From JADJLQ01 sp044227925 (GTDB taxonomy: Bacteria > Bacteroidota > Bacteroidia > Chitinophagales > Saprospiraceae): DNA of 64,000 bases. Position 1 is the first letter of the stretch, and each line of letters begins with the position of its first letter. The notes beneath the pieces were generated by a model, which worked only from the letters and a program-made list of their open reading frames with translations, ran no database searches and had not been told where the DNA came from. The stretch spans positions 62,001 through 126,000 of the forward strand of contig JBGAVW010000001.1 of NCBI GenBank assembly GCA_044227925.1, in the 5' to 3' direction. A program made the translations under genes and the position numbers. Shown in pieces: positions 56,325 through 64,000 of this stretch.

Positions 56325-57308
56325 ATGAAAAGAATTCTGCTTTACATTCTGGGCTTACTCATTTTCCTCGTTTCAGGATTTGTACTATTTGTAATGACGA
56401 CTTGGGCCAAGAAACATGATGCGCCATATCCTGATATTAAGGCAAGCACTGACTCGGCGGTGATAGCCCGTGGAAAATATCTTGTATTTGGCCCTGCGCA
56501 TTGTGCAGACTGTCATGGTGATATGTCAAAATTAGAAGAGCTAAAAAAGGGGGCCATTATACCGTTAAGCGGTGGTTTTGAAATGCCCATAGAAGCTGGC
56601 ATATTCAGGCCACGAAACCTTACGCCCGATATGGAAACAGGAATTGGCAAACTTTCAGATGGAGAGATAGCCCGTGTAATGAGGCATTCTGTAGGTGCTG
56701 ATGGTAGGGTGATTGTACCTTTTATGCCTTTCCAAAATATGTCAGATGAGGATCTTACAGCTATCATTTCCTTTCTCAGATCACAGCCTGCAATAAAAAA
56801 TAAGATTGAGCCTTCCACTTACAATTTTATCGGTAAGGCTGTACTCGCAGTGGGATTAATAAAACCGGAAGGACCTAAAGGCACTCCAGTCAAATCAATA
56901 AAAATAGATACCACGATTGAATATGGATCCTATATAGCTAATAGTGTAGCCAATTGCGTAGGATGTCATACAAATAGGGACCTCAAAACTGGTAAATTTA
57001 TTGGTGAGCCTTTCGCGGGAGGTTTTTTTATGCCGGCAGAGGCTGCCTCAAAAGGTTACTCATTTGTCTCACCTAATCTTACTCCCCATAAAGCAACCGG
57101 CAGACTATCTGATTGGAACGAAGATGCTTTTGTTGCCCGATTTAAGCTGGGAAGGATACATGAAACTTCCCCTATGCCATGGGATGCTTTTTCCAGGTTG
57201 AATGAAGTAGAAATAAGGGCAGTTTACCGATATTTAAATTCTATACCCCCTGTTGAAAATAAAGTAGAGAAAACCGTATTTGCACCTGGTGAACCTCTGC
57301 CTAAGTAA
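56325..57308 (+). CDS. Membrane-anchored dihaem cytochrome c
   Basis: 327 residues from the ATG at 56325 (MKRILLYILGLLIFLVSGFV), which gives one N-terminal TM anchor; the frame from 56280 lacks this advantage. Two CxxCH haem sites: CADCH (C60-H64) and CVGCH (C211-H215). Each is in a similar cytochrome c domain with a downstream Met region (SPMPWDAFSRL; FMPFQNMSDEDLTA). The two-domain form resembles cytochrome subunits of alcohol or sugar dehydrogenases (Gluconate/Adh type). It carries electrons at the periplasmic face. No dehydrogenase gene is adjacent. Confidence 0.9.
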   Translation: MKRILLYILGLLIFLVSGFVLFVMTTWAKKHDAPYPDIKASTDSAVIARGKYLVFGPAHCADCHGDMSKLEELKKGAIIPLSGGFEMPIEAGIFRPRNLTPDMETGIGKLSDGEIARVMRHSVGADGRVIVPFMPFQNMSDEDLTAIISFLRSQPAIKNKIEPSTYNFIGKAVLAVGLIKPEGPKGTPVKSIKIDTTIEYGSYIANSVANCVGCHTNRDLKTGKFIGEPFAGGFFMPAEAASKGYSFVSPNLTPHKATGRLSDWNEDAFVARFKLGRIHETSPMPWDAFSRLNEVEIRAVYRYLNSIPPVENKVEKTVFAPGEPLPK

Positions 57309-57382
57309 ATAATTTTATAGAGTTCAAAACTTCAGGTGAAAAACTTAATATTCTGGTAACATTACACTTTTACCTTTGTATC

Positions 57383-57472
57383 ATTATAATTTATGTGCCC
57401 CAAAGGGGTTTTAGAGTTCCCTTAGTACAATGAATGGTTTTGGAAGATGTTGTGCTCAAGGGCTTTTTTATT
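57383..57472 (+). ncRNA. Candidate small RNA of about 90 nt
   Basis: A TACCTTTG -7 element lies at 57371-57378 and a terminator-like hairpin ends in CTTTTTTA at about 57470. Between them are a small CCCC-AAA-GGGG hairpin (57398-57408) and a long imperfect stem made by CCCTTAGTACAA (57419-57430) and TTGTGCTCAAGGG (57450-57462). No open frame of useful length is present. It may instead be the 3' UTR terminator of the cytochrome gene, whose stop is 75 bp upstream. The family is not one I recognise. Confidence 0.45.
57418..57469 (+). terminator. Terminator-like hairpin with T-run
   Basis: CCCTTaGTaCAA pairs with TTGTGCTCAAGGG with two mismatches and is followed by CTTTTTTA. It ends either the candidate small RNA or the cytochrome c transcript. 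Confidence 0.55.
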
Positions 57473-57879
57473 TTTATAAAAACCATACATAATTTGGGTC
57501 TAATTATATTACAAAAAATAATTTTACCATTTTCATTCCTGGATTAAGGACAATTTTTTTGATAAAACAAAAATGATTGCAAAACATACAATCCCATTGA
57601 GGTCGATAGGACCATTGATGATTTGGTTATAAACCTAAATATCCTTTGGATGCTGAGATCTTTTCAGGAAAAGATGTCTATTATTAGTTAGTTCAAATTT
57701 TCCATCGGACAAATAAGGCCCTGATTTTTATTTTACATTTGGCAGTCTAAGATATAGCTACACAGACTATTTTAAATACCAGGAAAAAGCGGAAGGTAAA
57801 TTTGCTACTATATACAATTAAAAATTTGGAGCATAAAAATTCCGGTTTTAGAGTATATTGATACTTAAAATATCAACAT
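57473..57879. other. 407-bp gap with no confident gene
   Basis: AT-rich sequence with no start-to-stop frame of note. TACATTTG at 57734-57741 is a -7-like match and may serve the next gene with a long leader. Short coding-like stretches near 57630-57690 in broken frames hint at a decayed gene but are too short to claim. Confidence 0.4.
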
Positions 57880-58581
57880 ATGAATTTTCAGCGAGTTCTA
57901 TTATTTTTTCTTTGGTCGCCTGGAATGATTTTCTCTCAGCTTACCGGAGCTTATGAATTAACTGAAAAAAGTAAACCGGGAGAAGTTACTGTACTTATTA
58001 TCAGTGAAAATTATATGGCCGCAGCTATATACCATTCTCAATCTCATGATTTTATTCGAACCTATGGAGGAGTATACCGGGCATCAGGAGATCAATTGGT
58101 GCTCAACGTGGAATTCGATACCAGGGACTCAAATAAAATAGGCAAAGACATAATCTATTCTTACATCATGAAAGGCCAGGATCTTATGTTGGAACATACA
58201 GACAAAGTAATTTGGAAAAAAATGGTGGAGCCTGTAACTCCTTTGGCCGGATGCTGGCGAATCACAGATAGGCTTGGTCAGGATGGTAATTTGAGTGCTA
58301 TGCCACAAGGTGACCGGAAAACACTAAAGATAATGAGTGGAAGTCGCTTTCAATGGTTTGCCATTAATCCTAAGACCAAACAGTTTTCAGGCACAGGGGG
58401 AGGTACATATACATTGAAAGATGGAGTATATACAGAAAAAATAGAGTTCTTTTCAAGGGATAAAACAAGAGTGGGTACGGAGCTGAGTTTTGAAGCAACC
58501 ATTCAAGGCACAAAATGGAATCATAAGGGTAAGAGCTCAACCGGAAATCCGGTGAATGAGATCTGGACTAAACAATTTTAA
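57880..58581 (+). CDS. Secreted lipocalin-like/DUF4488-like two-repeat protein
   Basis: 233 residues with a signal peptide (MNFQRVLLFFLWSPGMIFSQ). Two similar beta-barrel units follow: LTGAYELTEKSKPGEVTVLI with GGVYRASGDQLVLNVEFDTR, and GCWRITDRLGQDGNLSAMPQ with GGTYTLKDGVYTEKIEFFSR. The GxYxL/GxW...F-S-RD pattern is common to a Bacteroidota family of small secreted barrels (DUF4488-like). Ligand unknown. The next gene starts 13 bp after its stop, so they are likely co-transcribed. Confidence 0.75.
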   Translation: MNFQRVLLFFLWSPGMIFSQLTGAYELTEKSKPGEVTVLIISENYMAAAIYHSQSHDFIRTYGGVYRASGDQLVLNVEFDTRDSNKIGKDIIYSYIMKGQDLMLEHTDKVIWKKMVEPVTPLAGCWRITDRLGQDGNLSAMPQGDRKTLKIMSGSRFQWFAINPKTKQFSGTGGGTYTLKDGVYTEKIEFFSRDKTRVGTELSFEATIQGTKWNHKGKSSTGNPVNEIWTKQF

Positions 58582-58594
58582 AATTTAGGAAAAA

Positions 58595-59056
58595 ATGAAA
58601 GTAATAAAATGTTGTTTGCTGATATCGTTATTCATTCTTGGGTCAGGCTCTTTTACCATCGCACAGAATAAATCATTACCGCCCTCCGATGCTGCGATCC
58701 ATAGCCTTATTGACCAGTATGCTCAAGCCAGAGAAAATCAAGATACCATTTTACTAAAATCCATTTTAACTCCGGACATTGACCAATTGGTATCCACTGG
58801 TGAGTGGAGACATGGTTTGGCATCAGCTATAAAGGGAATGCTTAGGAGTACTGCATCGAAATCAGGTAAAAGCACCATCTCGGTAGATAAAATAAAATAT
58901 ATTGGATCATCAGTAGCTGTGGTGGATACCCGATACGATGTCCCCAATCCAGATGGTACTATCAGAAAAATGTGGAGTTGTTTTGTAGTAGTAAAAAATC
59001 AAAATAATTGGAAGATATCTTCTATTAGAAATATGATGCCTACCGGGCAAAATTAA
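58595..59056 (+). CDS. Exported NTF2-like (DUF4440/SgcJ-type) protein
   Basis: 153 residues. Signal peptide MKVIKCCLLISLFILGSGSF, then the NTF2-like fold: IHSLIDQYAQARENQDTILL, LKSILTPDIDQLVSTGEW, a Ser/Lys-rich loop and IGSSVAVVDTRYDV with WKISSIRNM. The SgcJ/DUF4440 group binds small hydrophobic ligands or acts as an isomerase. Catalytic residues are not identifiable. It is downstream of the lipocalin-like gene by 13 bp and convergent with polA (43 bp between stops). Confidence 0.82.
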   Translation: MKVIKCCLLISLFILGSGSFTIAQNKSLPPSDAAIHSLIDQYAQARENQDTILLKSILTPDIDQLVSTGEWRHGLASAIKGMLRSTASKSGKSTISVDKIKYIGSSVAVVDTRYDVPNPDGTIRKMWSCFVVVKNQNNWKISSIRNMMPTGQN

Positions 59057-59099
59057 ATTTAACCTATTCAAATCTTATTTGACCGGTAAGGTAAGAACA

Positions 59100-61895
59100 T
59101 CAATGTGCGTCTAACCAATTATTACCCGTGCCCATTTCTACAACTATGGGGACCTCCAACCCCGGAATCGCTACCTTCATCTCATGTTCTATCATCGGCT
59201 TTATTTCATTCAATTCTGATGTATACACATCAAATACCAATTCATCGTGTACTTGTAATGTCATCACGGATTTTAGATTCATGACTTTGAGTTTTTGATA
59301 TATGCGTACCATGGCCAGTTTAATCATGTCGGCTGCAGATCCTTGTATAGGTGAGTTGATGGCATTTCGCTCAGCCTGGGCTCGTACGGTAAAGTTGCGT
59401 TCGTTTATTTCAGGAAGATATCTGCGGCGACCAAGTAAAGTCTTTACATAACTATGCTCTTTGCAATATTTTATTGTTTCGGTCATATAGTTTTTGATCC
59501 CTGGAAACTGAGAAAAATAATTGTCTATGATTTCTTTTGCTTCCCCGCGGGGAATATTTAAGGTCTGACTCAGCCCAAATGCCGATTGGCCATAGGCCAG
59601 TCCAAAATTTACGGCTTTGGCCTTTCGGCGCATATCTTTGGTGACATCAGCCAATGCTACACCAAAGACCTTGGAAGCAGTAGCTGAATGAATATCTTCT
59701 CCTCTGTCAAAAGCCTCTATCATATTTTGATCTTTACTTATTGCGGCAATGATCCTTAATTCAATCTGGGAATAATCAGCTGACAGAATAATATGATCTC
59801 CATCCCGGGGTATAAATGCTTTTCGTATCTCTTTGCCCCTGTCGGTGCGGATGGGAATATTTTGAAGGTTTGGATTGATAGAACTCAATCTGCCTGTGGC
59901 TGCTATAGTCTGGTTAAACGTGGTGTGCAGCCTGCCTGTCTTTTTATTTATAAGCTCAGGAATGGCGTCTACATAGGTTGATTTTAGCTTGGCTAGTTCC
60001 CTGTAGTTTACTATACTATCGATGATAGGATGTACTTCAGTTAATTTGGTGAGCGTATCTTCATTTGTTTGATACTGGCCTGTTTTCGTTTTGGCTCCCT
60101 GGTAGGGTATTTTCATCCTATCGAATAGAATTTCGCCCATTTGCTTTGGCGAGTCAAGATTAAATTCTGCTCCGGCCATTTCATAGATTTTAGTCTTTAT
60201 CTCTGCTAGTTCGCCGCCCAACTGTTTTGAATATTCATTTAGAAAATTTCCATCCACCTGGACTCCCTGCCATTCCATATCCTGCAAGGTTTCTACCAAT
60301 GGTAATTCTACATCCCGATATAAGTCATGATGTCCTTTTTGAATTAAAAGTGGTTCAAATTTCTGTTTGAATTGAAAGGTTACATCCGCATCTTCAGCGG
60401 CATACTCTGCAAGTTCTTTGAGAGGTACTTCTGACATGGATTTTTGTTTCTTTCCGGCTTTACCTATCAATGCTTCAATTGGTACAGGTGTATATTGAAG
60501 ATAGTTTTCTGAAAGGAAATCCATTTTGTGCCTCTGATTAGCGTCAATGAGATAATGTGCAACCATGGTATCGTAAAACGGAGCTTTTATTTCTGCACCA
60601 TATTGCCTGATTACTTGCCAGTCAAACTTGATATTATGACCGATCTTAATAATCTGATCATTTTCCAGCACCACTTTGAATTTTTCTACGATTGCTTTGG
60701 TCTTATCAAAATCAGATGGAGTAGGTACAAACCAGGCTTCGTGAGCTTTAAAGGAAAATGACATACCTATCAAATCAGTGTCTATGGAATCAAGTCCCGA
60801 TGTTTCCGTATCAAATGCAAATTCCTTTTGTGACAAAAGCAAGGATATGAGTTCGTCCTGCAATGCACTGGTATCGGCAATCCGATATACGTGCTCCGTA
60901 TTGGCAATGGTATTGGCAGCAGGTAATCCATCATCCTGGTTATCTGACTCTTCACTCGGATCATCAAATAATGAAGGAGTGGAAGATTTTGGTGCGGGCT
61001 TATTACTTACCACAGTGTAATCATCGCTGATCAGTCTTTTACCGATGGTACGAAATTCTAATTCGGCCAATAGTGGAGCCAAGGCTTCTTTGTCAGGGCT
61101 TTCGATCAACAATGCTTTTTCGTCAAATTCAATGGTGGGTACATCGGAGATTACAGTTGCTAGTTTTTTTGATAAAAATGCATTTTCCTTGCCCTCCACC
61201 AGTTTATCTTTAATTTTACCTTTTACTTCGTGTATCCTTTCATATATCCCCTCTATAGAACCAAATTCTTCAATTAGCTTTTGTGCTGTTTTTTCACCTA
61301 CACCACTTACTCCAGGAATATTATCTACAGCATCTCCCATGAGACCAAGCAGATCAATCACCTGCAGGGGGTCTTTAATTCCAAATTTTTCCTTTACTTC
61401 TTCTATCCCAAGTATCTCAGCAGGAGCTCCTTGCTTGCCGGGGCGATACATTTTTACCTTATGATTGACACATTGTGCCAGGTCCTTGTCGCCGGTCATG
61501 ATATACACTTCATAGTCTTCAGCAGCCGCTTTTTTTGCTAAAGTGGCAATTACATCATCTGCTTCATAGCCCTCATATTCATACAGAGGTATATTCATTG
61601 CTTTGATGATATTGCGTATCCAGGGATTGGCATCTTTGATAGGCTGTGGGGTTTCATCCCTATTGGCCTTATAATTAGCATATTCTTTTTCCCGCAAGGT
61701 CTGGGAGGGGTGATCAAAGACCACAGCGATATGGCTGGGTTTTTGTTTTTCTAATACCTCCAGAAGGGTAATGGTAAATCCATAAATAGCCGAGGTATTG
61801 AATCCTTTGCTGTTGACTATCGGATTTCGGATAAAAGCGTAATAAGCTCTGAATATCAACGCATAGGCATCCAGTAAAAATAGTTTTTTTGACAT
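59100..61895 (-). CDS. polA: DNA polymerase I
   Basis: 931 residues: 5'-nuclease domain (1 to about 290; LFLLDAYALIFRAYYAFI, GDKDLAQCV, GVSGVGEKTAQKLIEEFGS), 3'-5' exonuclease (about 345-530; FDTETSGLD, IGHNIKFDWQV, YAAEDADVTF with its key acids) and polymerase (about 560-931; motif A SADYSQIELRI, motif B RRKAKAVNFGLAYGQS, motif C QVHDELVFDV). It fills gaps and removes RNA primers. The full proofreading acid set (DxE ... D ... D) is present. Transcribed alone. Confidence 0.96.
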   Translation of the reverse strand: MSKKLFLLDAYALIFRAYYAFIRNPIVNSKGFNTSAIYGFTITLLEVLEKQKPSHIAVVFDHPSQTLREKEYANYKANRDETPQPIKDANPWIRNIIKAMNIPLYEYEGYEADDVIATLAKKAAAEDYEVYIMTGDKDLAQCVNHKVKMYRPGKQGAPAEILGIEEVKEKFGIKDPLQVIDLLGLMGDAVDNIPGVSGVGEKTAQKLIEEFGSIEGIYERIHEVKGKIKDKLVEGKENAFLSKKLATVISDVPTIEFDEKALLIESPDKEALAPLLAELEFRTIGKRLISDDYTVVSNKPAPKSSTPSLFDDPSEESDNQDDGLPAANTIANTEHVYRIADTSALQDELISLLLSQKEFAFDTETSGLDSIDTDLIGMSFSFKAHEAWFVPTPSDFDKTKAIVEKFKVVLENDQIIKIGHNIKFDWQVIRQYGAEIKAPFYDTMVAHYLIDANQRHKMDFLSENYLQYTPVPIEALIGKAGKKQKSMSEVPLKELAEYAAEDADVTFQFKQKFEPLLIQKGHHDLYRDVELPLVETLQDMEWQGVQVDGNFLNEYSKQLGGELAEIKTKIYEMAGAEFNLDSPKQMGEILFDRMKIPYQGAKTKTGQYQTNEDTLTKLTEVHPIIDSIVNYRELAKLKSTYVDAIPELINKKTGRLHTTFNQTIAATGRLSSINPNLQNIPIRTDRGKEIRKAFIPRDGDHIILSADYSQIELRIIAAISKDQNMIEAFDRGEDIHSATASKVFGVALADVTKDMRRKAKAVNFGLAYGQSAFGLSQTLNIPRGEAKEIIDNYFSQFPGIKNYMTETIKYCKEHSYVKTLLGRRRYLPEINERNFTVRAQAERNAINSPIQGSAADMIKLAMVRIYQKLKVMNLKSVMTLQVHDELVFDVYTSELNEIKPMIEHEMKVAIPGLEVPIVVEMGTGNNWLDAH

Positions 61896-62042
61896 GGGAC
61901 AATATTAGGAAAATGAGTTGAATATAACTGCATGCAAGGGTGAGGTAATCTAAAAAGAATGCAGGAAAGAAAATTCAATTATGATAAATTAAAAAATTGA
62001 TTATTTTGTTGGGCAACCTACACTGGTCAAAATCCGTATTAT

Positions 62043-62657
62043 ATGTCAGAAATGGGTGTAAGTATACTTCCGGAATCCACACTCAAGATTTGTATAGATG
62101 GCTGTATTAAAAATGAGCGTGAAAGTCAAAGGAGATTTTATAAATACTTCTATGGCTTTGCCCATGCTATAAGTCAGCGATACCTTTCAAATGAAGACGA
62201 TGTAGTTGAGATTATCAATGACTCTTTTCTTAAAGTGTTTAATGAATTGTATCGGTTTGAAAAAAGACAAGATAGTCTCGAATCATCACTTAAAGCATGG
62301 ATTAGACGAATACTGGTAAATACCTGTATAGACAAAATTCGGAATGCCAAATTGAAAAAAAATTTTCGCACAGAATCAGACATTCATTTGTATGCTGTAG
62401 GTACGCCGGATGTGGTTTTAACCTCCATTTCATATGGGGAAATAATAAAATGCATAGAAAAATTGAGCCCGGCGTACAGGGCCGTTTTCAATTTGCATGT
62501 GATCGATGGTTATTCACATGAAGAAATTGCAACTCTTCTTGGCATTTCTGTAGGATCATCCAAATCAAACCTGGCCAAAGCCAGACTTAGACTGCAAGAT
62601 CTTTTATCAACTGAATTGAATTATATACATCATGAACCAAAGGCAAAACGATTTTGA
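62043..62657 (+). CDS. ECF-family RNA polymerase sigma factor
   Basis: 204 residues. Region 2 (about 30-100) contains YFYGFAHAISQRYLSNEDDV and LKAWIRRILVNTCIDKIRN. Region 4 (about 135-190) has KLSPAYRAVFNLHVIDGYSH and EEIATLLGISVGSSKSNLAK. It is a group 4 (ECF) sigma factor; ATG at 62043. The downstream gene begins at 62632, 26 bp inside its end, so the two are coupled and that product likely controls it. Confidence 0.93.
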   Translation: MSEMGVSILPESTLKICIDGCIKNERESQRRFYKYFYGFAHAISQRYLSNEDDVVEIINDSFLKVFNELYRFEKRQDSLESSLKAWIRRILVNTCIDKIRNAKLKKNFRTESDIHLYAVGTPDVVLTSISYGEIIKCIEKLSPAYRAVFNLHVIDGYSHEEIATLLGISVGSSKSNLAKARLRLQDLLSTELNYIHHEPKAKRF

Positions 62658-64000
62658 TCAGTGGATCCGGAAGCTGGCTGATGAAGCCGAGAGTCCATTC
62701 CATGAAGCATCATGGTTGAAAATGGAAGAGCTGCTGGACAATAAGAAGAAAAAAAGAATATTCTGGTGGATATGGCCACTGGGTATCTCAGGTATTATAC
62801 TGGTTTCAGCCTTGATTTATTTTTTAATCAGATCAGACGAAACTATAAACTCAAATTCAGGACAAGCAGGGATAAGCAATTCCAATGCAGGAATGATCTT
62901 AGCCATGGAAAATACGCCCATGTCATTTTCTATAAAATCCACAATTGAAAATTCATTTATTGATGCTACTTCAGAAAACCGAAAAAGTTCAGCAGGTCTG
63001 AACATGCAGAATAAAAATATTGCCTATTCATCCTCTTTGAATAACAATAAAAAGGGAGAAACTTTGAAGCCATTTTCTGGTATCCTAAAATCAAGTTCTA
63101 AGATTACTGGTGCGTCCACTCAAAAATCATCAAGACATCAACCAAAAATCACTAGAAATGGAGAAACCATAGGTAATAAGGCTAAACCTGGTTCGGAGAT
63201 AACCCTGGCCATATCCAGTACTACCAGTACTAATAATGCTGAAGGCAGTAATCTGGAGAATAGAATTAATGATGATCATTCCACTATAGCTGGAATGACA
63301 AGAGACTTAATTGATGTACATCGGCTTGCCTACAATGGGTATCTGTTAACTGAAAAGGTGAATAAATTAAAAATGCCGGCAATACTCAAGAATACAGAAA
63401 AACCAAGATCAAAAGTGTACTCTTCTGTAATTTTGTCTATTCATGCATCCCCTGAAATTACCTCTGTACCCAGTCGGTCTTATGGAAGCACCAGTAAAGA
63501 ATATGGATTCAATATAAGTTATCAATTTACTCCCCGCCTTTCTATTACTACCGGCTTACAAAAGACAGATAAATTATATTCAGCCAAACAAGGTGACTAC
63601 GAAATCCCCAATAGCGATTATTTATATAATAAGGTGATTGAAAATATTGATGGTAGCTGCAAAGTAATTGAATGGCCTGTTACTGTAGGTTACAAATTCA
63701 AAGCACTGGGTAATAATTATTTTCAATTGAATGCAGGGCTTGCCTCAGCCAGAATGGACAAAGAAACCTATGCAGTTGATTATTCCTATTGGAAGGGTGG
63801 GAGGGTCAATCGCAAAGTGTATGGTTTTGATAATAAAAACTGGGAATTATGGTCTTCTGCCATTTTCAGCATAGCCTATATAAAACCAATTTCAAAACAT
63901 TGGTCACTATCGCTCAACCCTTATCTAAAAACTCCATTAAAAGGGATAGGTAATGGCAATATAAATCTCCGGTCGGTTGGAGCTCAGATTGGAATAAATT
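62632..64000 (+). CDS. Single-TM protein with N-terminal cytoplasmic region and outer-membrane barrel-like domain, 3' end missing
   Basis: 456 residues are open to the right edge from the ATG at 62632. The first 40 residues (FDQWIRKLADEAESPFHEAS) are cytoplasmic and resemble anti-sigma binding regions, then comes one TM helix (about 44-65: WWIWPLGISGIILVSALIYF). A 200-residue Ser/Asn/Thr/Lys-rich linker follows, then alternating strands from about 265 (YGFNISYQFTPRLSITTGLQ). Such sigma-adjacent proteins in Bacteroidota combine an anti-sigma segment with an outer-membrane-barrel-like domain. The overlap of 26 bp with the sigma gene supports that role. The C-terminus lies outside the window. 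Confidence 0.78.
   Translation, partial: MNQRQNDFDQWIRKLADEAESPFHEASWLKMEELLDNKKKKRIFWWIWPLGISGIILVSALIYFLIRSDETINSNSGQAGISNSNAGMILAMENTPMSFSIKSTIENSFIDATSENRKSSAGLNMQNKNIAYSSSLNNNKKGETLKPFSGILKSSSKITGASTQKSSRHQPKITRNGETIGNKAKPGSEITLAISSTTSTNNAEGSNLENRINDDHSTIAGMTRDLIDVHRLAYNGYLLTEKVNKLKMPAILKNTEKPRSKVYSSVILSIHASPEITSVPSRSYGSTSKEYGFNISYQFTPRLSITTGLQKTDKLYSAKQGDYEIPNSDYLYNKVIENIDGSCKVIEWPVTVGYKFKALGNNYFQLNAGLASARMDKETYAVDYSYWKGGRVNRKVYGFDNKNWELWSSAIFSIAYIKPISKHWSLSLNPYLKTPLKGIGNGNINLRSVGAQIGIN

Overview
This 64 kb window is chromosomal DNA from a member of the Bacteroidota, most likely from the Saprospiria or a related environmental lineage. The phylum call rests on type IX secretion (T9SS) C-terminal sorting domains on two proteins, DUF4294 and DUF6029/Omp28 families, an Omp28-like lipoprotein, TAnnTTTG-type -7 promoter elements, few Shine-Dalgarno sites and low GC. 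The family-level call is inference. I found no rRNA, tRNA, insertion sequence, prophage or CRISPR array. The window reads as ordinary chromosome with small lineage-specific pieces.

Layout. 1-9.2 kb: a truncated sortilin/BNR-repeat protein, a TonB-dependent receptor, a secreted GH13 amylase-family enzyme, pterin carbinolamine dehydratase, a divergent creatininase-family protein with a cupin, and a TrkA-type K+ channel. 9.4-14.3 kb: a membrane protein, M1 aminopeptidase, DUF4294 protein and small envelope proteins. 14.6-16.2 kb: amtB-glnK for ammonium uptake and sensing. 16.5-21.2 kb: a kelch protein, a degenerate EEP-fold membrane protein and a two-component system. 21.3-23.4 kb: ybeY, a YdeI-like protein and PPK2. 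23.7-29.4 kb: tandem lipoproteins, an acyl-CoA (glutaryl-CoA-like) dehydrogenase and two paralogous secreted proteins, one with an OmpA tail. 29.5-38.4 kb: an AlaA-like aminotransferase, a glycosyltransferase pair, gyrB, tsaE and an AlkA-like glycosylase. 38.5-43.4 kb: two tandem exported metallohydrolases, an exported SelA-like PLP enzyme and a divergent ArsR regulator. 43.8-48.8 kb: a TlpA thioredoxin divergent from DUF6029/Omp28 genes, oxyR, ppa and a metal-binding lipoprotein. 49-62 kb: argC, a Kir channel, a T9SS cargo, an orphan FtsX-type permease, an ankyrin protein, dihaem cytochrome c, two small secreted proteins and polA. 62 kb-end: an ECF sigma factor overlapping a one-TM protein with a barrel-like C-terminus that runs off the edge.

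Most unusual signal. Six copies of a 23-bp palindrome share an identical 19-base core, ATCGTACATTTACGATGTA. They lie as three pairs, with copies 78, 78 and 79 bp apart within a pair. One pair is upstream of the arsR-like gene, one is downstream of it, and one is 27 kb away just after amtB-glnK. The spacers between paired copies are not alike. This looks like either the operator set of a small regulon or a paired palindromic repeat family, and it does not match an element I can name. A second non-coding candidate, a roughly 90-nt RNA with its own promoter-like element and terminator, lies at about 57.4 kb.
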